A stretch of 30,791 nt of DNA from positions 1 through 30,791 of the forward strand of contig JBGPYB010000042.1 in NCBI GenBank assembly GCA_041493035.1. The letters run 5' to 3'. Within the stretch, counting starts at the first letter, position 1. The number at the start of each line of letters is the position of its first letter. The translations under genes and the position numbers were made by a program. Shown in pieces: positions 23,931-30,791 of this stretch. Below the pieces are notes generated by a model. That model saw nothing but the letters and a program-made list of their open reading frames with translations, was not told the origin of the DNA and made no database searches. Source of the stretch: JBGPYB01 sp041493035 (GTDB taxonomy: Bacteria > Acidobacteriota > Vicinamibacteria > Fen-336).

Positions 23931-24465
23931 GGCTCCCCGGCTCCGCCTTGAAATAGGCCGAAAGGACGAAGGTCAAGTCCGCGCCGCCGACGTCGGTCCG
24001 AACCCGAAGCTGGATCTGGTCGACGACGAGGAACCGGGCCGAGCGCTCCAGCCGGTCGAGGAGCGCGACGATCTGTTTGTAGGGACCCGACATCGGCATG
24101 GTGATCGAGAACCGAACGAGACCCAGTCCCTTGACCTCCTGGTCGCTGTAGTTGCGACTCGTCGCAGTCAGCCCCAACTCCTCGGCGGTCTTCTCGATGT
24201 ATTGGAGCGTGGGCAGCAGATCCTCTTTGGCGCCCTTCACGACGTCGCGATAAAAGCGGTCGGTATCCTGGCCATTCGCGCGGAGAATGTCGACCCGCTC
24301 TCTAGCCGACGCGACCACGCGACGTTCCCTCTCCACCTCCGCCCGCAGCGTTTCGGCACGGGACGCCAGGCTCCGCTCCTGTAGGGTGCGAGGAAGGGTG
24401 AACGTCAGAAAGACCGCGGCGTTCAGCCCGAAGAGCGCCAGGAGCCACTTCACACGTCGGGTCAT
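23917..24465 (-). CDS. pilO: PilO-like inner-membrane protein
   Basis: 182 residues. One N-terminal transmembrane helix (about 7-25) is followed by a coiled-coil segment (about 28-65, RAEVERERRVVASARERV) and a ferredoxin-like periplasmic domain with the PilO pattern YIEKTAEELGLTA, then MPMSGPYKQIVALLDRLERSARFLVVDQIQL. It pairs with PilN to form the periplasmic ring connecting to PilP. ATG 24465 overlaps the pilN stop as ATGA. GspM is the T2SS counterpart. The PilM-PilN-PilO gene order favours the Pil naming. Confidence 0.86.
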   Translation of the reverse strand: MTRRVKWLLALFGLNAAVFLTFTLPRTLQERSLASRAETLRAEVERERRVVASARERVDILRANGQDTDRFYRDVVKGAKEDLLPTLQYIEKTAEELGLTATSRNYSDQEVKGLGLVRFSITMPMSGPYKQIVALLDRLERSARFLVVDQIQLRVRTDVGGADLTFVLSAYFKAEPGSHGHS

Positions 24466-25100
24466 GGCTTCGCATCCTCGCCTTCGCCACCCGAGGCGTC
24501 GGCCGCCGCTTCGTCCTTTGGAGCGGGAGCTTCCTCAGCCGGAGCCGACGACGGGTCGTAGAGCATCGCGTACTTGAACTCCTTGACGCTCGCCCCTTCA
24601 GCACCGGACTCCCCGACGCTCACAGGGATGGCGCCCTTGAACTCCGGGCGCTGCTGCAAGCGCTTCAGCATCTCCAGGCCCGCCTCGGTCGATTGCGCCT
24701 GCGCGCTCAGGTCAAGGCGGACGTCGCCCTGACGAACCGTGGGTGTGATGGCCGAGATCCGGACGCCCTCCGGGATCACCTTCTCGAGCCGCACCATGAG
24801 CCGCGTCCACGAGAAAGTCCGCTGGTCCACGAGGTCCTTGAGCTGCGACCAGCGCGTCAGGAGAGCGACATCGGGCGCCGGTCCTCGGAGGCCGACCGCC
24901 TCAGCCCGAAGCCGCGCCGCTTCTGAGTCCAGCGCCTTGACCTCTTCGTGGAGGGCCGAGGTCTTGTCGGGAAGAAGGGCGCGGATCACCAGGGCCTGCT
25001 TCCCGGTCAGGGCCACGAGAAGAAGGACCGCGGCCCAGAACGCCAACGAAGGAAGAGCTTCGTTGCGGAAGGGGCGTGTAGCGAGGTTCAAGGGCCGCAT
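24462..25100 (-). CDS. pilN: PilN-like inner-membrane protein
   Basis: 212 residues. The short cytoplasmic N-terminus MRPLNLATRPFRN is the PilM-binding type of PilN. A transmembrane helix (about 18-38), a coiled coil (about 45-68) and a ferredoxin-like periplasmic domain (about 80-165, IPEGVRISAITPTVRQGDVRLDLSAQAQS) follow. The C-terminal 30 residues are an Ala/Glu/Asp-rich low-complexity tail, which is unusual. ATG shares one base with the pilM stop. Confidence 0.87.
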   Translation of the reverse strand: MRPLNLATRPFRNEALPSLAFWAAVLLLVALTGKQALVIRALLPDKTSALHEEVKALDSEAARLRAEAVGLRGPAPDVALLTRWSQLKDLVDQRTFSWTRLMVRLEKVIPEGVRISAITPTVRQGDVRLDLSAQAQSTEAGLEMLKRLQQRPEFKGAIPVSVGESGAEGASVKEFKYAMLYDPSSAPAEEAPAPKDEAAADASGGEGEDAKP

Positions 25101-26062
25101 CAGGCTGCCTTCCGCGCGACGGCCGCTGCGGCCCCGGCCAGGATCTGCGCCGCCGACCGGTCACCGCCGACCAGGGTTCCCCACGGGTCGAGGGCCTCGG
25201 GACGCAGCCCGAGCGGTTCCTCGAGAAGCAGCGCGGCCTCCGTCACGGGTATCACGGTCGATCGAACGATAGCCTCGGCGAAGCCGGCCCCTCCGAGACG
25301 CTCCCGATAGTAGAGCGCCGTCTGGGACGCCTCGCGCACCACGTTGGCAGGGCTTCCCGCGTCGGCCCCCGTGAGGGTTCGGATGAGGACCGGTGCGCCC
25401 CCCTGCGAGAGGATGATCGAGACGTAGCCGTCATCCCAATTGACCACCAGGCGGTCCGCGGAGCGCCGGCTCTCCTCGACAGAATCCAGAATCGCGAGGC
25501 CCGCCAACTCGACGAGGCCAGGCTCAAGACCCAAGGCGCGGCAGGCCCCTTCGTACTCCTCCAGAACGCTGGCCAGAATCGCCGCCACGAGAACCTGAGG
25601 CTCCCGCCCTGGGACGTGGATGGACTGGGACGCCAGTCGCGCGTTGCGGATTTCAAAGGGGACGGCCTTCCGCAGCCGGAACCGGAGCATCTCCTCGGCC
25701 TCCGCACCGCGGCCGCGGACGTCGGCCGCTGGCAGCAGAGCGACCCGTGCCACGGGATCCGGCAGCACGAGCGCCACCCGCCCCGCGCCCAGGATCCCCG
25801 CCTTCTCGACGACGGACCTGAGCCCCTGGCGAAAGGCCTCGGGGTTGGCGATGTTGGGCTCCGAAATCGAAAGCTTCAGCGTCCCCTCCGGCAACTCGAC
25901 CGAAGCGGCGCCACCCAGCGCTCGCCCGGTTCCCTGGGCCACGAGACGCACGGCGCCGAGTGCTCGCGCGCGTACCTCGACGGCGGCAAGAGGCGCGGGC
26001 GGCGCCACGAAGCGGCGGTGGAGCCAGTCGGCGCTTCGGGCTCTCCACGAGACCGCCGTCAT
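25100..26062 (-). CDS. pilM: PilM-like actin-fold ATPase
   Basis: 320-residue cytoplasmic actin-like protein that binds the PilN N-terminus and couples the membrane ring to the ATPase/platform. Visible segments are ISEPNIANPEAFRQGLRSVVEKAG, RVALVLPDPVARVALLP, EEMLRFRLRKAVPFEI, LVVNWDDGYVSIILSQGG (phosphate-loop region) and REASQTALYYRERLGG. A longer open frame upstream to 26284 runs antisense-like through gspE and is rejected. ATG 26062 overlaps the gspE stop as ATGA. The cytoplasmic domain of GspL is the T2SS counterpart. Confidence 0.86.
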   Translation of the reverse strand: MTAVSWRARSADWLHRRFVAPPAPLAAVEVRARALGAVRLVAQGTGRALGGAASVELPEGTLKLSISEPNIANPEAFRQGLRSVVEKAGILGAGRVALVLPDPVARVALLPAADVRGRGAEAEEMLRFRLRKAVPFEIRNARLASQSIHVPGREPQVLVAAILASVLEEYEGACRALGLEPGLVELAGLAILDSVEESRRSADRLVVNWDDGYVSIILSQGGAPVLIRTLTGADAGSPANVVREASQTALYYRERLGGAGFAEAIVRSTVIPVTEAALLLEEPLGLRPEALDPWGTLVGGDRSAAQILAGAAAAVARKAA

Positions 26063-27681
26063 ACCACCTCCACGAACGTGACCTTGTTGATTTCCTGGAG
26101 CGTCGTCCGTCCGCTCAGAGCCTTGGAGACGGCCGAGTCGCGAAGGAAGACCATTCCTTCCTCGCGGGCGGCACGCTTGATGTCGGCGCTGGACCGCCGC
26201 GCCAGGATCAGCTCGCGGATGGTGTCGGTGACGTCGAGAAGCTCGCAGATGGCCGTCCGTCCCTTGAAGCCGGTGCCGCCGCACTCGAGGCAGCCCGCTC
26301 CTTCGTAGAACGGGACGTCGGCGTACGCCTTCGGGTCGAGGCCGGACTCCACCAGGAGCTCGCGGGATGCCCGGACTTCATGCTTGCAGTGGGCGCAGAC
26401 CGTGCGCACGAGGCGCTGAGCCTGGACGCAGTTCAGAGCCGATACGAAGTTGTACGGCTCGATCTTCATGTTGAGGAAGCGCCCGAGGACGTCGATGACG
26501 TTGTTGGCGTGGACCGTGGTGAAGACCAGGTGCCCCGTCAGGGCCGACTGGATGGCGATATCGGCGGTCTCGGAGTCGCGGATCTCCCCGACCATGATCT
26601 TGTCGGGGTCATGGCGGAGGATCGATCGGAGGCCCCTGGCGAAGGTCAGCCCCTTCTTCTCGTTGACGGGGATCTGGGTGATCCCGCGGAGTTGATACTC
26701 GACCGGATCCTCGATGGTGATGATCTTGTCTTCTTCAGTCTTGATCTCCGAGAGCGCCGCGTAAAGCGTCGTGGTCTTGCCCGACCCTGTGGGCCCTGTC
26801 ACCAGAACCATCCCGTAGGGTTCCCGAATGAACCGTCGGAAGTGGGTCAGCTCCTTCTCGTCGAAGCCGAGGACGTCGAGGCGCAGTGAGGCGAACTGCT
26901 TCGAGAGGCTTTCCTTGTCCAGGATGCGGATGACCACGTCCTCGCCATGGATCGACGGCATCACGGAGACGCGGAAGTCGATGGAGCGGCCGCGGATCTT
27001 CACCCGGAAGCGGCCGTCCTGGGGAATCCTCTTCTCGGCGATGTCCAGCTCGGCCATGACCTTGATGCGGCTGATGATGGTGCCGTGGTGCTCCTTGGCG
27101 ATGGGCTTCATGGCGAGCTGGAGCACACCGTCGATCCGGTACTTGATCACCACCTCGGTGTCGCGGGTCTCGATGTGGATGTCCGACGCGCGGCGGTTCA
27201 AGGCATCGAAGATGGCCGAGTCGACGAGGCGGATGATGGGCGACTGGTCCGCCTGGATCTTGTCGATCGAGAGGACCTCTTCGCCGTTGTCGTCGTCGCG
27301 AAGAACCTGGATCTTGAAGGACTCCGAGGCTTCCTCCAGCACCCGCTGCGTCCCCTGGCCACGCTTCAAGGCCTCCTGGATCGCCGACGGCGTGCCGACT
27401 GCGGGCTGAACCGGCGTCTGAAGGAGGAGCGACAGCTCGTCCACGACGGGGATGTCCGTGGGATCCGCCATGACGAGGACGAGCCGGCCAGCATCGCGGC
27501 GGAACGGCAGGAAGTTGTACCGGAACATCAGCTCCACGGGGACCGACTGGAGAAGCTCCGGGTCGGGCGCGTAGGAGGCGACGTCCACGAATTCCAGCCT
27601 GTAACGGGCGGCGAGGTCCTTCGCGGCGGCCTCCTCGTCGGCAGGAAGGAGACCGAGGGCCGGGTCCTTGATCGTGGCCAT
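26059..27681 (-). CDS. gspE: Secretion/pilus assembly ATPase (GspE/PilB family)
   Basis: 540-residue hexameric cytoplasmic ATPase driving pseudopilus extension. An MshEN/GspE N-terminal domain spans about 20-110, and a linker domain with RRASDIHIE about 120-240. The Walker A motif is GPTGSGKT (296-303). The Asp box is IEDPVEYQ (323-330). The Walker B region is KIMVGEIRDSETADIA (361-376) and the His box is GHLVFTTVHAN (383-393). The zinc-binding module has Cys429, Cys432, Cys464 and Cys467. All catalytic elements look intact. The start ATG shares one base with the gspF stop. PilB is an equally fair name given the PilMNO partners. Confidence 0.95.
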   Translation of the reverse strand: MATIKDPALGLLPADEEAAAKDLAARYRLEFVDVASYAPDPELLQSVPVELMFRYNFLPFRRDAGRLVLVMADPTDIPVVDELSLLLQTPVQPAVGTPSAIQEALKRGQGTQRVLEEASESFKIQVLRDDDNGEEVLSIDKIQADQSPIIRLVDSAIFDALNRRASDIHIETRDTEVVIKYRIDGVLQLAMKPIAKEHHGTIISRIKVMAELDIAEKRIPQDGRFRVKIRGRSIDFRVSVMPSIHGEDVVIRILDKESLSKQFASLRLDVLGFDEKELTHFRRFIREPYGMVLVTGPTGSGKTTTLYAALSEIKTEEDKIITIEDPVEYQLRGITQIPVNEKKGLTFARGLRSILRHDPDKIMVGEIRDSETADIAIQSALTGHLVFTTVHANNVIDVLGRFLNMKIEPYNFVSALNCVQAQRLVRTVCAHCKHEVRASRELLVESGLDPKAYADVPFYEGAGCLECGGTGFKGRTAICELLDVTDTIRELILARRSSADIKRAAREEGMVFLRDSAVSKALSGRTTLQEINKVTFVEVV

Positions 27682-28889
27682 CAGTAGGCTCGCTGCACGG
27701 CCGAAATGGCCTGAAAGAGCGGGAGGTAGAACGCCAGAAGCATGCCGGCAACGAGCACCGCCATCACCACCAGGATGATGGGCTCGACCAGAGCCAAGGC
27801 TGCCTGCAAGTGTGTCTCGATCTCCTCGTCGTAGAACTCCGCGATGGTGCTCAGCATGTCCGCCAGCGCCCCCGTTTGCTCTCCCACCTTGACCATCTCG
27901 AGAGGGAGGTTCTCCAGCATTCCCGTGGACTCGAGGGCGGTCGTGAGGCTCTTCCCTTCCCGGACCTGCGGCGTCGCCGAAGATACGGCGGCGGCCATCG
28001 CCCTATTCCCGATCGAGGCTGCGGCCACCTCCAGGGCGTTGAGGAGGGGGAGGCCCCCGGCCAGAAGCGTGGAAAGGGTGCGGGCGAGTTGACTCGTGGA
28101 GTACATCCGCATCAGGCCCCCCGCGAAGGGAAGCTTGAGCAGCAACCGATCGATGACCACCCCGCTCCCCTCCCGGCGCCGCCAGACGAGGAAAGCCACG
28201 ATCGCCACGGCGAGGGCCACGAGGATCAGGACGAGATTCGCCTCGGCAAAGGCGGCTACCGCCAGCATGACCCTCGTGACCAGCGGCAGTTGGGCGTTCA
28301 GGCCCTCGTAAAAGGATTGGAATCTCGGGATGACGAAGAGAATCATCACCGACGCCATGCCCAGCATGAGGGTGAGGATCGCGATCGGGTAGATCGCGGC
28401 GGTGATCGCCTTACGCTTCAGGGATTGGTTGAGCCGCAGGTACTGGACGAAGCGCCGAAGGACCGTCTCGAGGCTGCCGCTGCGCTCCCCCGCCACGAGG
28501 CTCGCCGCAAACATGGCGGGGTAGAGATCGCCTTCGGCCTTGAAGGCATCGGAGAGAGCGACACCGGCTCTCACCTTCTCCCGGACCGCGGAGAGAGAGG
28601 CACGGAACGCCGGGTCACGCTGTCGCTCGAGCATGATGTCCAGGGACTGGTAAAGGGGCAAGCCCGCCTTGAGGAGGGCGGCCAGCTCCTGACCGAAGAC
28701 GAGAAGCACAGAGATCTTGAGCCGCCGCGGGCGCAGGCCCAGGTCGCGGAGGCGCAAGCCACGCCTTATCGCGAAGAGATAGAGCCCCTGCTGCTCCAGG
28801 TCAGCCCGGAGCGCTCCCTCGTCGACAGCCACGAAGGTCCGCTCGACGACTTCCCCCGCTGGCGTTCCGACCTTGCAGGCGTACTCCAT
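27681..28889 (-). CDS. gspF: Inner-membrane platform protein (GspF/PilC family)
   Basis: 402-residue platform protein that couples the ATPase to pseudopilin assembly. It has two T2SSF domains. The first includes FGQELAALLKAGLPLYQSLDIM, GERSGSLETVLRRFVQYL and a TM near AAIYPIAILTLMLGMASVMILFVIPRF. The second includes STSQLARTLSTLLAGGLPLLNALEVAA, VKVGEQTGALADML and a C-terminal TM. A central TM lies near ANLVLILVALAVAIVAFLVW. It is the first gene of the 12-gene operon, 55 bp after the phosphatase gene, and has its own promoter candidate. Confidence 0.94.
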   Translation of the reverse strand: MEYACKVGTPAGEVVERTFVAVDEGALRADLEQQGLYLFAIRRGLRLRDLGLRPRRLKISVLLVFGQELAALLKAGLPLYQSLDIMLERQRDPAFRASLSAVREKVRAGVALSDAFKAEGDLYPAMFAASLVAGERSGSLETVLRRFVQYLRLNQSLKRKAITAAIYPIAILTLMLGMASVMILFVIPRFQSFYEGLNAQLPLVTRVMLAVAAFAEANLVLILVALAVAIVAFLVWRRREGSGVVIDRLLLKLPFAGGLMRMYSTSQLARTLSTLLAGGLPLLNALEVAAASIGNRAMAAAVSSATPQVREGKSLTTALESTGMLENLPLEMVKVGEQTGALADMLSTIAEFYDEEIETHLQAALALVEPIILVVMAVLVAGMLLAFYLPLFQAISAVQRAY

Positions 28890-28903
28890 GGACTCAAAAT
28901 ATG

Positions 28904-28932
28904 AATCTACCAGCCGCGGACCTAAGGATCAA
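28904..28932 (-). promoter_or_regulatory. Promoter candidate of the secretion operon
   Basis: On the minus strand, TTGATC (28932-28927), 17-bp spacer, TAGATT (28909-28904): four of six consensus bases in each box with ideal spacing. It lies in the 55-bp gap before gspF. The start would be near 28897, leaving a leader of about 8 nt without a clear Shine-Dalgarno sequence. Confidence 0.5.
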
Positions 28933-28944
28933 GCTGTGAAGGAC

Positions 28945-30150
28945 TTAGAGCACCTTGGCCACGACCAGCGTCATGTCGTCTTCAGGAGCGACTCCGTCGG
29001 CCCACCCCTGGACCTCTCCGAGAAGCGAATACAAGGCAATCCGGGCCCCGTCGGCGCGGCTTCGCATCGACGCCTCCTTGAGGCGCGCTGAGCCGTAGGC
29101 TTCGCCCAAAGCGTTCGTACGATCGGTCACCCCGTCGCTGTAGAAGACCACGGAGTCTCCGCGCCCGAGACGGATTTGCCCCTGCTCGTAGATCGAGTCC
29201 TCGACGAGTCCCAGGACGGTTCCACCTTCGACGAGGTCCTTGACGCCGCCGTCGGCCGCCAGGAGGAAGGGATAGTCGTGGCCCGCGTTGACGTAGTGGA
29301 GCGTCTCCTCGGAAAAGTCGAAGAGGCCGAAGACGAGGCTCGCGAAGAGGCCCTTGGGCGTGACCTCCCAGAAGAGGCGGTTGACGCGGGCTACGAGCCC
29401 AGCCGGCGAGATCTCCGCCGCCTGAAGCTGAGCGCGGAGACAGGCCTTCAGGTTCGCCGCCAGAAGGGCCGCGGGCACGCCCTTCCCCATGACGTCGCCG
29501 ATTGCGAAGGCGATGCGGTCCGGTCCGAGAGGGATGAGGTCGTAGTAGTCCCCGCCGATCTCGCGGAAGGGAAGGAACTCGCGAGCGACCTCGAGACGCG
29601 GGTGCTGCAGCGCGGGCGGCAGGAGGCTGCGCTGGAGGTGCGCTGCCAGACGCAGCTCCTCGGCCATGCGTCCCGCCAGTCCCTCGAGGCGGCCATACAG
29701 CGTCGCGAGCTCGGCGTTCTTTCGGGCGAGATCCAGGAGGCCCGTCCGGGTCCTGAGAGCCCGGCGGACCCGGGCGAGGAGCACGTCGCTGCCGCGGAAG
29801 CCGTTGACGAAATCGTCGGCGTGATCGACGAGATGGGATTCGACGTTGGTCCGCCGCCCCTCGTGGGTGAGGACGACGACCAGGGGACGGTCCATCTCGA
29901 CGGGGTCTTCGGCCAGCTCCAGGACCTGCGAGAGTGCAGGGGCCGGAAGAAGGCCGTCCAGGAGAATGACGTCCACGGCGTTGCTCCGGAGTGCGGCGAG
30001 AGCGTCCTCGATCGTTCCGCGACCCAGGTCCAGGGCCGGTCGAAGCGACTCCGGGTCGAGCCCGGGATGGTCCCCGACGACGAGCGCGCGAGCCAGCGTC
30101 GCGGCGCTGACGGCGGGTTGCGAGCGCCCGAGGGCCGCACCGGAGCTCAC
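28945..30150 (-). CDS. SpoIIE/RsbU-type PP2C phosphatase with receiver-like N-terminal domain
   Basis: 401 residues. Residues about 20-133 form a receiver-like domain with Asp65 at the phospho-acceptor position (VILLDGLLP) and Thr95. The conserved lysine is lost (DDFVNGF). A coiled-coil linker is at about 140-175. The PPM/SpoIIE phosphatase domain (about 178-401) has GGDYYD (199-204), GDVMGKG (218-224), YSDGVTD and the C-terminal PEDDMTLVV. These give the metal-binding aspartates, so it should be active. Such enzymes usually dephosphorylate anti-anti-sigma factors, and no such substrate gene is in the window. GTG 30150 overlaps the response-regulator stop as GTGA. Confidence 0.9.
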   Translation of the reverse strand: MSSGAALGRSQPAVSAATLARALVVGDHPGLDPESLRPALDLGRGTIEDALAALRSNAVDVILLDGLLPAPALSQVLELAEDPVEMDRPLVVVLTHEGRRTNVESHLVDHADDFVNGFRGSDVLLARVRRALRTRTGLLDLARKNAELATLYGRLEGLAGRMAEELRLAAHLQRSLLPPALQHPRLEVAREFLPFREIGGDYYDLIPLGPDRIAFAIGDVMGKGVPAALLAANLKACLRAQLQAAEISPAGLVARVNRLFWEVTPKGLFASLVFGLFDFSEETLHYVNAGHDYPFLLAADGGVKDLVEGGTVLGLVEDSIYEQGQIRLGRGDSVVFYSDGVTDRTNALGEAYGSARLKEASMRSRADGARIALYSLLGEVQGWADGVAPEDDMTLVVAKVL

Positions 30151-30791
30151 GACGGATCCACGAACTTGTAGCCTGCGCCGTGGATCGTGAGGATGAACTT
30201 GGGCTCGGAGCCGCTATCGCCGATCTTGGCGCGGAGCTTCGCGATGTGGGTGTCCACTGTTCGGGTCGAGGGATAGCTCTCGTAGCCCCAAACGTCTTCC
30301 AGGAGCCGGTCTCGCGTCACGGTCTCCCCTTTGCGCTCGATGAGGTATCGGAGCAGATCGAACTCGCGAGGCGAGAGATCGAGGGGCGCGCCCCCCTTTG
30401 TGGCGGCGTAGGTCTCGAAGTCCAGCTCCACGTCGGCGAAGCGATAGCGCGCGAGACGCTTCCGAGTCCCGTCGGTGCGGCGCAGGATGGCGCGGACCCG
30501 GGCCAGGACCTCGCGGATCGAGAAGGGCTTCGTGACGTAGTCGTCCGCGCCCAGCTCGAGGCCGACAACCTTGTCGATCTCCTGCCCGCGGGCGGTGAGC
30601 ATGATGATCGGCGTCTCGAAGCCTTCGCTCCGCAGCGTCTTGCAAACCTCGAGTACCGAGAGCTTCGGGAGCATGATGTCCAGGATCAGGAGGTCGGGTT
30701 TCAAGCTTCTCGCCCGCTCCAGGCCCGAGGCTCCGTCGGAGGCCGTGACGACCTCGTACCCCTCGAACTCGAAGTTGTCCTTCAAGCCCAG
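30147..30791 (-). CDS. OmpR-family response regulator (5' end outside window)
   Basis: Two-domain DNA-binding response regulator, 214 residues visible. The first receiver strand with the acidic pair is missing because the gene runs off the window end. The visible protein begins LGLKDNFEFEGYEVV, and an apparent TTG start at 30785 is not the real one. The phospho-acceptor aspartate is in LLILDIMLP, the Thr in IIMLTARG and the Lys in DDYVTKPFS, all intact. The C-terminal winged helix carries LSPREFDLLRYLIERKGETVTRDRLLEDVWGYE and RTVDTHIAKLRAKIG. It is translationally coupled to the phosphatase. No histidine kinase gene is seen here. Confidence 0.92.
   Translation of the reverse strand: MGLKDNFEFEGYEVVTASDGASGLERARSLKPDLLILDIMLPKLSVLEVCKTLRSEGFETPIIMLTARGQEIDKVVGLELGADDYVTKPFSIREVLARVRAILRRTDGTRKRLARYRFADVELDFETYAATKGGAPLDLSPREFDLLRYLIERKGETVTRDRLLEDVWGYESYPSTRTVDTHIAKLRAKIGDSGSEPKFILTIHGAGYKFVDPS

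Noticed and set aside
18207..28889. Reading the operon as an ordinary type IV pilus
   Set aside because: There is no PilA-type major pilin, no PilT retraction ATPase and no PilD in the window, and GspG-like pseudopilins, a transglycosylase and an Ig-like protein are present. A T2SS-like function fits better, though the name is open.
27810..28904. 364-codon plus-strand open frame opposite gspF
   Set aside because: Antisense to a clear GspF/PilC protein, and its composition is charged and repetitive.

Overview
The window is GC-rich bacterial chromosome, densely packed, with short intergenic gaps (the longest is 130 bp) and no sign of transposases, phage, tRNA, rRNA or CRISPR. The gene set is a lipoylated 2-oxoacid dehydrogenase, the futalosine route to menaquinone, and a secretin-based secretion operon that mixes type II secretion (T2SS) parts with PilM/N/O-type parts. 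A secretin, lipoproteins and a lytic transglycosylase imply a diderm (Gram-negative-type) cell. Acidobacteriota or a related uncultured phylum (Rokubacteria or Methylomirabilota type) is my best guess. It rests on gene content and protein style only and is low confidence.

Positions 1-4636 (+ strand): E1alpha (cut by the window edge), E1beta and E2 of a 2-oxoacid dehydrogenase complex, then lipB, whose product makes the lipoyl group E2 needs, then a small exported HEAT-repeat protein. Positions 4683-15058: a menaquinone region. On the minus strand, mqnE-mqnA-mqnC form one overlapping unit. A second unit starts at a good sigma70-type promoter and reads PatA-like response regulator, aminodeoxyfutalosine deaminase, UbiA-type prenyltransferase, UbiE/MenG methyltransferase, GAF-domain protein. 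A UbiD-family decarboxylase (MqnL type) is divergent on the plus strand. MqnB, MqnD and the UbiX-type partner are not in the window.

Positions 15104-17405 (+): an exported M23 peptidase with a near-consensus promoter that would give an almost leaderless mRNA, and a CaxA-type Ca2+/H+ antiporter. Positions 17474-18196 (+): an exported protein with a secretin-type N domain (STN) and a proline-rich tail, convergent with the secretion operon.

Positions 18207-28889 (-): a 10.7-kb operon of 12 genes: GspF/PilC, GspE/PilB, PilM, PilN, PilO, two paralogous pseudopilins, a PilP/GspC-like protein, a lipoprotein secretin with a C-terminal cohesin-like domain, an Ig-like-domain exported protein, a lytic transglycosylase, and a pseudopilin lacking Glu+5. 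Every junction overlaps, abuts or has a 1-bp gap, so the genes are very probably expressed together as one envelope-spanning machine. Positions 28945-30791 (-): a SpoIIE-type phosphatase with a receiver-like N-terminus, and an OmpR-type response regulator cut by the window end.

The part most worth following up is the hybrid secretion operon. Its unusual features are the cohesin-tailed secretin, the built-in peptidoglycan hydrolase, the Ig-like partner, the duplicated pseudopilins, the tip-like pseudopilin and the nearby STN protein.
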